Shown: one piece after another, positions 16,570-24,873 of the stretch
Position numbering within the stretch: position 1 is the stretch's first letter
Layout of the letters: the number at the start of each line of letters is the position of its first letter
NCBI RefSeq assembly: GCF_000014005.1
Contig: NC_008009.1
Location: forward strand, 2,728,001-2,792,000
DNA from: Candidatus Koribacter versatilis Ellin345
GTDB lineage: Bacteria > Acidobacteriota > Terriglobia > Terriglobales > Acidobacteriaceae
DNA: 64,000 bases
Direction: 5' to 3'
Notes under the pieces: generated by a model
Told to the model about the DNA's origin: nothing
What the model saw: only the letters and a program-made list of their open reading frames with translations
Databases searched by the model: none
Translations under genes and position numbers: made by a program

Positions 16570-19500
16570 GTGACCTTTCGCTCCCGCCACATTCTTACGT
16601 TTGTCCTGACTCTGTTGATGGTGTTCCCTGCTCTCGCGCAGCAGCGTGACCTTGATAAGAAGGAGAAGGAACACGATCGCAAAGCAGCGGCTGCGAAGCC
16701 TCCGAAGGGACGCTTTGAACGGGAGCGAGAGATCGAAGAGAAGGACCAGCCGGCGAAGTTCGCGGAATGGTTCCTGCATAGCCGCAAGCCGAAGAACACG
16801 ACGACTCCGCCGGCGTTTCTGCTCCAGAAGGCCACGGAGCGGAAGATGCAGATGCGAGCAAACCATCTCCAGGCTTTGCAGGCCAAGCGCGCTGCCGGCG
16901 GGAAGGTCTCGGGCATTGGCGATGCGAGCTCAATCTGGAGCCCGTTGGGACCGACCCCAATTGTTTGGGGATCGGACGCGACGCAGAGCTGGACCGGTCG
17001 CATTACGGCGATAGCGGTCGACCAGTCCGATGCAACCGGAAACACGGTGCTCGTGGGCGGAGCTTATGGGGGCGTCTGGAAATCCACAAACGCAGTCGAC
17101 CCCACCCCGGCGAACATCCAGTGGTCACCGTTGATGGATGATCAGGCGACGCTGTCAGTCGGATCGATTGCGATCCAGCCCGGCAACAGCAACACGATTA
17201 TCGTCGGATCGGGGGAGCCGAACAGCGCTCTAGACTCTTATTACGGCCTCGGCCTCTTCGTATCGAACGATGGCGGCGGGCATTGGACGCTGGTGCAGGA
17301 AACAGCAGATTCGGCACTTCAGTTCAGCGGTAAAAGCATCAGCGCAGTCGCATTCAATTCGCGTCCCGGCAAAACGAACAACGTGGTCGCGGGTGTGGCG
17401 AGCCCGGGCACGGCACTGGGGAACGACGACGCGGTGCGCGGTGTGGCCTGGTCATCCGATTCGGGAGCAACCTGGCATACGGCGACGATTCAGGACGGAA
17501 CGTCAGTTCTGAGCGGCAGCTCGGTAATGGATGTCGTATACAACCCCAAGGAAGACAAGTTCTTCATCGTTATCCGATACCACGGCGTGTATGTATCAGG
17601 CGATCAGGGGCATACGTTTACGCGTCTCGCAACGCAACCGAATAACGCGCTGTTCTCTGCGGCGAACTGCCCTGCCGCTACCAGCAGTGGTACCTGCCCG
17701 TTGTACCGCGGAGCGATGGCGGTGCGCTATGTAAAGCCCGGCACCGAGACTTCAGCAACGGACGAGTTGTACATCTGGCTGATCGGATTCGATGCGGGCG
17801 GCAACACGGCAGACTTCAACCTGTACCAGACAAAGAACGGCGGCACATCGTGGACGCAAATCGACGAAACCGGAGCTTATGCAACGGTAGGTGGCGATGC
17901 CGATCCCAGCGTGCAGTCGTGGTACAACGCGTATCTTGGCGCAGTGCCGAACGGGACGGGCACAGACCTTTACATGGGCTCGGTGAACATCTTTAAGTGT
18001 TCGATCACGAGCTCGAATCCAGTCTGCACCGCGAAGCCATTTATCAACCTGACCCACGTCTACGACAGCACGTGCAACGATCCGCTTTATCCCAACGTGC
18101 ATCCGGACCAACATGGCTTCGACTATCTCGGCTCAACCCCGAAGATGGTGTTCTTCGGCAACGACGGCGGCATGTACCGCTCTCTGGATGGGACGACGCT
18201 GACGACGGGCGATTGTTCGAAGCTCAATGTCTTCGACAGCATGAACGCGGACCTCGGATCATTCGCGCAGTTCATCTGGGGCAGCCAACATCCGACCGAT
18301 CCGTCAGTGATCATGGGCGGCACGCAGGACAACGGCACGATGTACGTGGATTCGACACTAGGCGTGCCGGGCACAGCGGGGTGGAACGAAGTGCACTTTG
18401 GCGATGGCGGATACAACGCGATTGATTCCGTGACCTCCGGTGGACCCCGCTACTACGCTTCGTATTACGACGTAAGTATCGATGGCTGCGTGGGGAATTT
18501 GGCGACCTGCGCCAACAGCGGATGGGATCCGATCGTTTATTCGCAGAATGTGGACAATGACAGTTCCGCCTTCTACATGCCGTACATCCTGGATCCGCAG
18601 GATCCGACGAAATTGATTGTCGGCACGTGCCGCATTTGGCGCGGCGGGAACACTGGCGCGTCGTGGCCCGGACTCAGCACCAAGAACGCGCTTAGCCACA
18701 AGTTCAACTCCGCGCTTGATACGACTTGCGGTAATGATTCGACCGACGTGCCGGTGGCCTCCATTGCGGCTGGCGGTCCGAAGACTACGGCGGGATCGAA
18801 GGTGATTTACACGGGCCTCGCGGGTGGACCGAGCACGGTCTACATGACAAAGAACGCAGGCGCGCCGGGCACCGCCCCGACAGCTTGGACAGACGTCACG
18901 AGCACCATCAACCCGAATGGGTATGCGGTGGCCGGGTTGGCAGTCGATCCGCATGACGCAACTGGCGCAACGGTCCTTGCAGGAATCCAGGGCTTCACGG
19001 GTGGTCCAGGCAAAGTTTGGCGGAGCACGAATTTCGGGACCTCGTGGACCGATATTACGAACGATCTGCCAGATGTTCCGGTCAACGATGTAGCGATCGA
19101 TCCCGACGACGCCAACGTAGTGTACGTAGCGACGGACATCGGGGTATTCGTGACTTCGGGATTTGCGACGTGGACGGAGGTCGGGCCGAACACGGTAGGG
19201 GCGACCGGTTTCCTCCCGAACACTACGGTTTTCCACGTGGCCATTTTCAAGAATGGCACCGAAAAACGGTTGCGTGCATGGACGCACGGGCGCGGTGCTT
19301 GGGAGACAATCCTGAGCGGTGCAAGTGGCGTGACGGCGAGTCCGACCTCCCTTTCGTTCACCGCAGAGGCGACCGTTACTTCTTCGGTTCAGACCGCCAC
19401 CTTGACCAACAATGACGCGGTGCTCGTAACACTGGGTACTCCGTCGCTCTCTGGCGCGAATGCTTCGAGCTTTGCGATCGATCCAGCGAGTACGACCTGC

Positions 19501-20535
19501 GGCGCAACGCTCGATGCGGGATTGACTTGCAATCTCGGCTTTACGTTTACACCTGCGGCCGCCGGATCGTTTTCAGCTTCGGCTTCCTTAACGACAACAG
19601 GAACCGGTACGCCGACGGTAAACGTGCCCCTGATCGGCACGGGAACGCCCAGCGGCGTGACCCCGAATCCAACTTCATTGACCTTCGCATCGCAAGAGAA
19701 CCAGAAGAGTGCAGCACAGTCAGTAACGTTGACCAACAACGATGCGGTCGCGGTCACGCTCGGAACCGCGATACTCGGCGGTACTAACCCGGGGCAATTC
19801 GCGCTGGACACTGCCAGCACGACCTGCGGCACCTCCCTCGCGGCCGGAGCAGCGTGCAAAGTAGGATTTACTTTCACGCCGAATGCCACGGCATCGTTCT
19901 CGGCTACTGCATCCATCACAACGACCGGTGTTGGGACTCCTACGGTGGTGATCTCGTTCACCGGAACGGGCACGACACCGACGGCAACCAGCTTCACCTA
20001 CGACTTCGGCACAAACCCAACGAGCGTCACGGTGACCGCAGGAACGTCGGCAACCTATAACTTCAATATCAATACGACCCCAGCGGACGCGAACTTCTCC
20101 ACTGCGCTGACGTTTGCGTGCTCCGGTTTGCCAAGTAAGACGGCGTGTACGTTCTCGCCGACTTCGCTCACGACAACGGGAGCAGTGGCGCTCACGATCT
20201 CGACCACAGCGAGCACCAGTGCAGAGCCCGGCAAGCAACAGGCGAACACTTTCGGTGGAGCGCTGGCGGTGAGCTTGGCACTCCCCGGGATCGCGTTCCT
20301 GGTGCCGGGATTTACCAGCAAGTCACGGCGCAAGCGCATGCTGCTGTACCTGGGCATGATGCTGATCGTGATCGCGTTCGTTGGAATGAGTGCCTGCGGC
20401 GGCGGAGGTAACGGAAGCGGTGGTGGCGGTGTAACGCATATCCCCGGTACCCCCGCGGGGAGCTATACAGTGCACATCACGGGTACGAGCGGAAGCGTGA
20501 CGGCGACGCAGGATGTGACATTGGTGGTGCAGTAA
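16570..20535 (+). CDS. large secreted BNR/sortilin-type beta-propeller protein with choice-of-anchor-type repeats
   Basis: GTG 16570 is chosen because GGAGG sits 6 nt upstream and a signal peptide follows (ILTFVLTLLMVFPALAQQ). The 1321-residue protein has a Lys/Glu-rich segment, then a VPS10/BNR-like propeller with repeated SxDGGxxW-type and VYVATDIGVFVT elements. Two tandem Ig-like modules of about 103 residues follow, each with TLTNNDAVxVTLGT and TCGxxLxAGxxCxxGFTFTP. The C-terminus has two hydrophobic stretches around a GKQQ-KSRRKR segment and a glycine run (ACGGGGNGSGGGG). Surface display is inferred, with no enzymatic motif assigned. Confidence 0.85.
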   Translation: MTFRSRHILTFVLTLLMVFPALAQQRDLDKKEKEHDRKAAAAKPPKGRFEREREIEEKDQPAKFAEWFLHSRKPKNTTTPPAFLLQKATERKMQMRANHLQALQAKRAAGGKVSGIGDASSIWSPLGPTPIVWGSDATQSWTGRITAIAVDQSDATGNTVLVGGAYGGVWKSTNAVDPTPANIQWSPLMDDQATLSVGSIAIQPGNSNTIIVGSGEPNSALDSYYGLGLFVSNDGGGHWTLVQETADSALQFSGKSISAVAFNSRPGKTNNVVAGVASPGTALGNDDAVRGVAWSSDSGATWHTATIQDGTSVLSGSSVMDVVYNPKEDKFFIVIRYHGVYVSGDQGHTFTRLATQPNNALFSAANCPAATSSGTCPLYRGAMAVRYVKPGTETSATDELYIWLIGFDAGGNTADFNLYQTKNGGTSWTQIDETGAYATVGGDADPSVQSWYNAYLGAVPNGTGTDLYMGSVNIFKCSITSSNPVCTAKPFINLTHVYDSTCNDPLYPNVHPDQHGFDYLGSTPKMVFFGNDGGMYRSLDGTTLTTGDCSKLNVFDSMNADLGSFAQFIWGSQHPTDPSVIMGGTQDNGTMYVDSTLGVPGTAGWNEVHFGDGGYNAIDSVTSGGPRYYASYYDVSIDGCVGNLATCANSGWDPIVYSQNVDNDSSAFYMPYILDPQDPTKLIVGTCRIWRGGNTGASWPGLSTKNALSHKFNSALDTTCGNDSTDVPVASIAAGGPKTTAGSKVIYTGLAGGPSTVYMTKNAGAPGTAPTAWTDVTSTINPNGYAVAGLAVDPHDATGATVLAGIQGFTGGPGKVWRSTNFGTSWTDITNDLPDVPVNDVAIDPDDANVVYVATDIGVFVTSGFATWTEVGPNTVGATGFLPNTTVFHVAIFKNGTEKRLRAWTHGRGAWETILSGASGVTASPTSLSFTAEATVTSSVQTATLTNNDAVLVTLGTPSLSGANASSFAIDPASTTCGATLDAGLTCNLGFTFTPAAAGSFSASASLTTTGTGTPTVNVPLIGTGTPSGVTPNPTSLTFASQENQKSAAQSVTLTNNDAVAVTLGTAILGGTNPGQFALDTASTTCGTSLAAGAACKVGFTFTPNATASFSATASITTTGVGTPTVVISFTGTGTTPTATSFTYDFGTNPTSVTVTAGTSATYNFNINTTPADANFSTALTFACSGLPSKTACTFSPTSLTTTGAVALTISTTASTSAEPGKQQANTFGGALAVSLALPGIAFLVPGFTSKSRRKRMLLYLGMMLIVIAFVGMSACGGGGNGSGGGGVTHIPGTPAGSYTVHITGTSGSVTATQDVTLVVQ

Positions 20536-20610
20536 GACGAGTGGGGCCTCGTGCCCCCGGTATTCTCCAGAAACGGCTTGGTGTGCGAAAGTGCCACCGA
20601 GAGGACAGTG

Positions 20611-20694
20611 AAATATTCTGCGACGGCGTAAGCCGTTCAGCGTCCAATATTTACCACTGGAGTGACTGCCGGTTCCGTCCGCTGCGGTAGTCAC
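20611..20694. repeat. nested inverted repeats in the hpnJ upstream region
   Basis: AAATATT (20611-20617) pairs with AATATTT (20646-20652) around an inner ACGGC-GTAA-GCCGT hairpin (20623-20636). A second hairpin pairs GTGACTGCCG (20662-20671) with CGGTAGTCAC (20685-20694), with one wobble. No gene is seen in the 229-bp gap 20536-20764. Confidence 0.4.
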
Positions 20695-20748
20695 GAATGT
20701 GCCCTAAGTTACACGTGGTCTTACGCTTTCGGGTGCCTGCCGCTCTGG

Positions 20749-20754
20749 TAAAAT
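20749..20754 (+). promoter_or_regulatory. -10-like box at the hpnJ start
   Basis: TAAAAT lies only 10 nt before the hpnJ ATG and there is no Shine-Dalgarno, which suggests a leaderless or near-leaderless mRNA. No clear -35 box is seen. Confidence 0.3.
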
Positions 20755-20764
20755 AGACGAACAC

Positions 20765-22270
20765 ATGCCTTTGAAGACACTGTTTCTGAATCCGCCATCG
20801 TTTGAGAATTACGACGGAGGCGCCAGTTCGCGCTGGCCAGCCACCCGTGAGATCGAGTCCTACTGGTATCCGGTATGGCTCGCGTATCCCGCTGGGATGC
20901 TGGAGGGGTCGCGGTTGCTCGATGCACCGCCGCACCACGTGTCGTTCGACGAGACGATCCAGATCAGCAAGGACTACGACTTCGTAGTGCTGTTCACCAG
21001 CACTCCCGGCTTCCCGGGCGACCTGAAGATCGCCAAGGCGATGAAGACCGCGAACCCGAATGTAAAGATTGCGTTCGTCGGGCCGCATGTGACGACCCTG
21101 CCGGAGCGTTCCCTGGCGGAGGGTCCGGAGATTGATTTCATCGTCCGCCGCGAGTTCGACTACGCGGTAGTGGAGTATGCCAACGGCAAGCCGCTGAACG
21201 AGATTACCGGTGTCAGTTATCGCGGCGCGGATGGCAAGGTCGTGCACAATCCCGACCGGCCGCCGGTTTCGAACCTCGACGAGATGCCGGATGTGATCGA
21301 CGTTTACAAGCGCGATCTCGACGTGAAGCGCTACAACGTTCCCTTCCTGCTACATCCGTACATCGCGCTGTACACCACGCGTGGATGCCCAGCGCAATGC
21401 ACGTTCTGCCTGTGGCCGCAGACCCTCAGTGGGCATCCGTGGCGCAAGCGTTCCAGCGATGCGGTAGCGTCGGAGATGAAGCGGGCCATGGAACTCTTCC
21501 CTTGGGTGCGCGAGTTCTTCTTCGACGACGATACCTTCAACATCCAGAAGGCACGCACCATCGAGCTTTGCGAAAAGCTGAAGCCGCTGGGGATGACCTG
21601 GAGCTGCACCTCGCGCGTGACCACCGACTACGAGACGCTGAAGGCGATGAAGGAAGCCGGATGCCGGCTGCTGATCGTTGGTTACGAATCGGGCGATCCG
21701 CAGATTTTGAAAAACATTAAGAAGGGCGCCACCGTCGAGCGCGCGCGGGCCTTTACCAAGGATTGCCACAAACTCGGCCTGAAGGTGCACGGCGATTTCA
21801 TCCTCGGCCTGCCGGGCGAGACGAAAGAGACGATCCGCCGCACCATGGATTTCGCGAAAGAACTTGACGTCGAGACGATCCAGGTTTCAATCGCGCACGC
21901 GTATCCGGGAACGGAGCTTTACGACTACGCGAAGGCCAATGGCTTCATCGTGCAGGAAGGCGCTGCAATGGTGGACGACCAGGGCCACCAGGTCGCGATG
22001 ATCGAATACCCCGGCCTGCCCCGCGATTACGTGATGGAGATGGTGCACAAGTTCTACGACGAATACTATTTCCGCCCGAAGGCGATCTTCCGCATCGTGC
22101 GCAAGGCTGTATTCAATAATGTGGAGCGCAAGCGTCTCTACAAAGAAGCCAAGGACTTCATGAAGCTGCGCAGCGTACGCAATAAGGCCGTGAAGGTCGC
22201 GCGTGAACAGCAGGCGAAGTCGAACATCAATCCGAAAAAGAATGAGCCGGCAGAGCCGGTGAATGTGTAG
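20765..22270 (+). CDS. hpnJ: hopanoid-associated B12-binding radical SAM protein HpnJ
   Basis: 501 residues. The N-terminus is the characteristic MPLKTLFLNPPSFENYDGG of HpnJ, followed by a cobalamin-binding-like Rossmann domain (about 45-140) and a radical SAM barrel. Cys208, Cys212 and Cys215 form CX3CX2C (RGCPAQCTFC). Other hallmarks are REFFFDDDTF, VGYESGDPQIL and KVHGDFILGLPGET. HpnJ has been linked genetically to the ring contraction that makes bacteriohopanetetrol cyclitol ether side chains. Its usual partners HpnI and HpnK are not in the window. Confidence 0.92.
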   Translation: MPLKTLFLNPPSFENYDGGASSRWPATREIESYWYPVWLAYPAGMLEGSRLLDAPPHHVSFDETIQISKDYDFVVLFTSTPGFPGDLKIAKAMKTANPNVKIAFVGPHVTTLPERSLAEGPEIDFIVRREFDYAVVEYANGKPLNEITGVSYRGADGKVVHNPDRPPVSNLDEMPDVIDVYKRDLDVKRYNVPFLLHPYIALYTTRGCPAQCTFCLWPQTLSGHPWRKRSSDAVASEMKRAMELFPWVREFFFDDDTFNIQKARTIELCEKLKPLGMTWSCTSRVTTDYETLKAMKEAGCRLLIVGYESGDPQILKNIKKGATVERARAFTKDCHKLGLKVHGDFILGLPGETKETIRRTMDFAKELDVETIQVSIAHAYPGTELYDYAKANGFIVQEGAAMVDDQGHQVAMIEYPGLPRDYVMEMVHKFYDEYYFRPKAIFRIVRKAVFNNVERKRLYKEAKDFMKLRSVRNKAVKVAREQQAKSNINPKKNEPAEPVNV

Positions 22271-22286
22271 GTTGGTTTTATCCAGT

Positions 22287-22312
22287 GGCACGGCTTCGGC
22301 CGTGCCATTTTT
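22287..22312 (+). terminator. intrinsic terminator after hpnJ
   Basis: GGCACGGC (22287-22294), a TTCG tetraloop and GCCGTGCC (22299-22306) form a perfect 8-bp stem followed by ATTTTT. It ends the hpnJ transcript before the transporter genes. Confidence 0.92.
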
Positions 22313-22340
22313 ATTGGTGAGCGTGCAGAGCGGCAGGGGG

Positions 22341-22388
22341 CCTTCGACTCCGCGACCTTCGGTCCCTTCGCTCAGGATGACAGAGCAT
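22341..22388 (+). repeat. REP-like intergenic repeat, copy B
   Basis: This 48-bp element matches copy C (26663-26710) at about 45 of 48 positions, in the same orientation. It contains an imperfect GCGACC/GGTC hairpin and the end CTCAGGATGACAG. It sits between hpnJ and the transporter pair. Confidence 0.75.
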
Positions 22389-22438
22389 GATGTGGTCTAA
22401 TTGATGAAGGGCGCCTGCCCTGAAATAAAGGACGAGTT

Positions 22439-22858
22439 TTGAGCTTTAAGCGTTATCTGATCCTTCTGGGCGTGATTGTCTTCGGAGCCCTCGGCGATTG
22501 TTTCCTGTCGCGCGGCATGAAGGAACTGGGATCCATCTCGCTCGGCAACTGGCACATGGCGTTCCAAATCTTTGGGAACCCGTGGGTGGTGAGCGGCGTG
22601 ATATGCCTGCTGTGCTACTTCGCCAGCTACCTCACTTCCCTGTCGTGGGCCGACCTGACCTATGTGCTGCCGGCGAGCGCTGTGGGGTACATCCTGATTG
22701 CGCTGATTGCCAAGTTCTTCCTGCATGAACAAGTGAGCTTCGTCCGTTGGCTGGGGATCCTGCTGATTGTCGCGGGAGTTTGCTTCGTGGCCAGCGGATC
22801 GCACGTGACCCCGCGAGAGTCGGAAACACCCGCAGAGGCAGTTGAGGTGCGGGGATGA
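22439..22858 (+). CDS. EamA/SMR-type half-transporter, subunit 1
   Basis: A 139-residue protein with four predicted transmembrane helices and an EamA/SMR signature (WADLTYVLPASAVGYILIA, then LHEQVSFVRWLGILLIVAGV). The TTG start is supported by AAAGGA 6 nt upstream. The stop overlaps the next gene by 4 bp. A two-gene pair of single EamA halves resembles ArnE/ArnF or EmrE-type heterodimers, which move lipid-linked sugars or small cations. Its place between HpnJ and HpnP hints at hopanoid or lipid traffic, which is inference only. Confidence 0.82.
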   Translation: MSFKRYLILLGVIVFGALGDCFLSRGMKELGSISLGNWHMAFQIFGNPWVVSGVICLLCYFASYLTSLSWADLTYVLPASAVGYILIALIAKFFLHEQVSFVRWLGILLIVAGVCFVASGSHVTPRESETPAEAVEVRG

Positions 22859-23235
22859 AGAACGTCTATACGTGGTCGTTCATCTTCGCAGTGGTATTTG
22901 CTTCGACAGCCGGCGACATTTTGCAGTCACATGCAATGAAAAAGATTGGTGATGTCGGCAAACTGCGGCGTGAGCGCGGCATCCCCTACGTCATCCTTCG
23001 CGTGGTCACGAGCCCGAGCTTCATGTTGGGACTGATGTTCATGGCGATCGCGTTCTACAGCCTGGTGATAGCACTCTCGTGGGGCGACGTCAGTTTGGTG
23101 GTGCCGGCGTCCGCCTCGATGACGTTCATTACGAATGCGTTCGCGGCTAAGGTCTTCCTGAAGGAAGATGTGGACAAGAAGCGCCTGGTGGCGGCAGTAC
23201 TCGTGGCCGCAGGTGTGGCGCTCCTGGCCTATTAA
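22855..23235 (+). CDS. EamA/SMR-type half-transporter, subunit 2
   Basis: 126 residues with four hydrophobic helices, paralogous to the preceding gene (SWGDVSLVVPASASMTFITNA parallels the first subunit's SWADLTYVLPAS...). Translation is coupled through ATGA overlap, so a heterodimer is likely. A cytoplasmic loop is rich in charged residues (KKIGDVGKLRRERG). It lies 64 bp upstream of hpnP. Confidence 0.82.
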   Translation: MKNVYTWSFIFAVVFASTAGDILQSHAMKKIGDVGKLRRERGIPYVILRVVTSPSFMLGLMFMAIAFYSLVIALSWGDVSLVVPASASMTFITNAFAAKVFLKEDVDKKRLVAAVLVAAGVALLAY

Positions 23236-23284
23236 CTTCCCTTAGGATGACGGAATCGTAAGTAAACTCTGACCAGAACTCCGC

Positions 23285-23290
23285 TATACT
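23285..23290 (+). promoter_or_regulatory. -10-like box at the hpnP start
   Basis: TATACT ends 9 nt before the TTG chosen for hpnP and no Shine-Dalgarno is present. This is compatible with a near-leaderless transcript. A -35 box is not convincing. Confidence 0.3.
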
Positions 23291-23299
23291 TTTCCCACC

Positions 23300-24871
23300 T
23301 TGTCTCTCGAACCCAACCAGACATCCCGGCGTGTCTTGTGCGTCTTTCCTCGTTACGAGAAATCGTTCGGCACGTTTGATAATGCCTATCCGCTGCTTGG
23401 CGTGAAGGCGTTTATGCCGCCGCAGGGGATGCTGGTGATCGCGGCCTATTTGCCAAAGCGCTGGCAGGTGCGCTTCGTGGATGAAAACGTGAAGCCCGCG
23501 TCAGATGCGGATTATCGCTGGGCCGACGTGGTGATGACCAGCGGCATGCACATCCAGCGCAACCAGATCAACGCCATCAACCGGCGCGCGCATTCATTTG
23601 GGAAAGTGACGGTGATCGGTGGGCCGTCTGTTTCAGGATGCCCAGAGCATTATCCGGAGTTTGACTATTTGCACGTTGGAGAATTGGGCGATGCGACGGA
23701 CACGCTCATTCAGTTGCTGGAGGTTTCCGTCGCGCGACCGCATGAGCAGGTAAGGTTCGAGACGAAGGAACGGTTGCCGCTGGCCGACTTCCCTACTCCT
23801 GCATACGACATGGCGGCAATGGACAAGTACTTCCTCGCGAATGTGCAGTTCTCCAGCGGGTGCCCCTATCGGTGCGAGTTCTGCGATATTCCCGAGCTCT
23901 ATGGGCGGAATCCGCGATTGAAGACGCCGCAGCAGATATTGAAAGAGCTGGACGCGATCGTGGCGGGTGGCGCGATCGGCGCGGTGTACTTCGTGGACGA
24001 CAACTTCGTCGGGAACCGCAAGGCCGCGCTGGAACTGCTGCCGCATCTCGTAGAGTGGCAGAAGAAGAACAACTACCCCGTGGAGTTCGCTTGCGAAGCG
24101 ACGTTAAATATCGTGAAGTCCCCGGATTTGCTGGCGCTGATGCGCGAGGCAGACTTCTGGACGATCTTTGTCGGCATTGAGACGCCGGACCCGGCGGCTC
24201 TGAAATTGATCTCGAAAGACCACAACAATACCGTGCCGGTGCTTGAGGCGATCCAGACGCTGAACAGCTTTGGGATCGAAGTGGTGAGTGGGATCATCAT
24301 GGGCCTCGATAGCGACACGGTTGAGACCGGCGAGCGGATTTTGAAATTCGTCGCGGAATCGCAAATCCCGGTGCTGACGATTAACCTGCTCGAGGCGCTG
24401 CCGAGGACCCCGTTGTATCGGCGATTGCAGGCTGCCGGAAGATTGAACGACGCGCCCGGACGCGAGTCCAATGTGGAATTCGTACTGCCCTACGACCAGG
24501 TAGTCGCGATGTGGCGCAAGACCTTCCAAAACGCGTTTACGCCGGAGGCCATCTACGAGCGGTTTTCGTACCAGCAGAAGAATACGTATCCCCATCGCGT
24601 GCAGCCGCCGCCGAGCGGGAAAGCGAACTTGCGCAACATGCTTCGCGGATTTACAACGTTGGCGAAGCTGATGTGGATCGTCGGCGTGAAGAGCGATTAC
24701 CGCCGAGTGTTCTGGAAGATGGCGCGTCCCGCGCTACGTGAGCTGGATATTGAAGATATTATTCACGTGAGCCTGGTGTCGCATCATTTAATCAGCTTTG
24801 CGCGCGAAGCGGCGCGAGGCGCGCAGAATGCGGCGTTCTATTCGCCGGAGTTGAAGGCGCAGACGGCGTAG
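23300..24871 (+). CDS. hpnP: hopanoid C-2 methylase HpnP (B12-binding radical SAM)
   Basis: 523 residues. HpnP adds a methyl group to C-2 of the hopanoid A ring using SAM and cobalamin. The N-terminal signature is well kept (VLCVFPRYEKSFGTFDNAY, then KAFMPPQGMLVIAAYLP and VRFVDEN). A B12-binding domain with GGPSVSGCPEHYPEFDYLHVGE cut by natural breaks follows. The radical SAM cluster is Cys188-X3-Cys192-X2-Cys195 in SGCPYRCEFCDIPELYGR. FVGIETPDPAALKLISKDHN and the C-terminal DUF4070-like region complete the family picture. The start is TTG. A methyltransferase gene follows after 2 bp. HpnP makes the 2-methylhopanoids used as geological biomarkers. Confidence 0.9.
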   Translation: MSLEPNQTSRRVLCVFPRYEKSFGTFDNAYPLLGVKAFMPPQGMLVIAAYLPKRWQVRFVDENVKPASDADYRWADVVMTSGMHIQRNQINAINRRAHSFGKVTVIGGPSVSGCPEHYPEFDYLHVGELGDATDTLIQLLEVSVARPHEQVRFETKERLPLADFPTPAYDMAAMDKYFLANVQFSSGCPYRCEFCDIPELYGRNPRLKTPQQILKELDAIVAGGAIGAVYFVDDNFVGNRKAALELLPHLVEWQKKNNYPVEFACEATLNIVKSPDLLALMREADFWTIFVGIETPDPAALKLISKDHNNTVPVLEAIQTLNSFGIEVVSGIIMGLDSDTVETGERILKFVAESQIPVLTINLLEALPRTPLYRRLQAAGRLNDAPGRESNVEFVLPYDQVVAMWRKTFQNAFTPEAIYERFSYQQKNTYPHRVQPPPSGKANLRNMLRGFTTLAKLMWIVGVKSDYRRVFWKMARPALRELDIEDIIHVSLVSHHLISFAREAARGAQNAAFYSPELKAQTA

Positions 24872-24873
24872 GC

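Noticed and set aside
18358-19287. 309-codon minus-strand frame inside the large propeller gene
   Set aside because: Arg/His-rich antisense shadow with no domain and no start signal.
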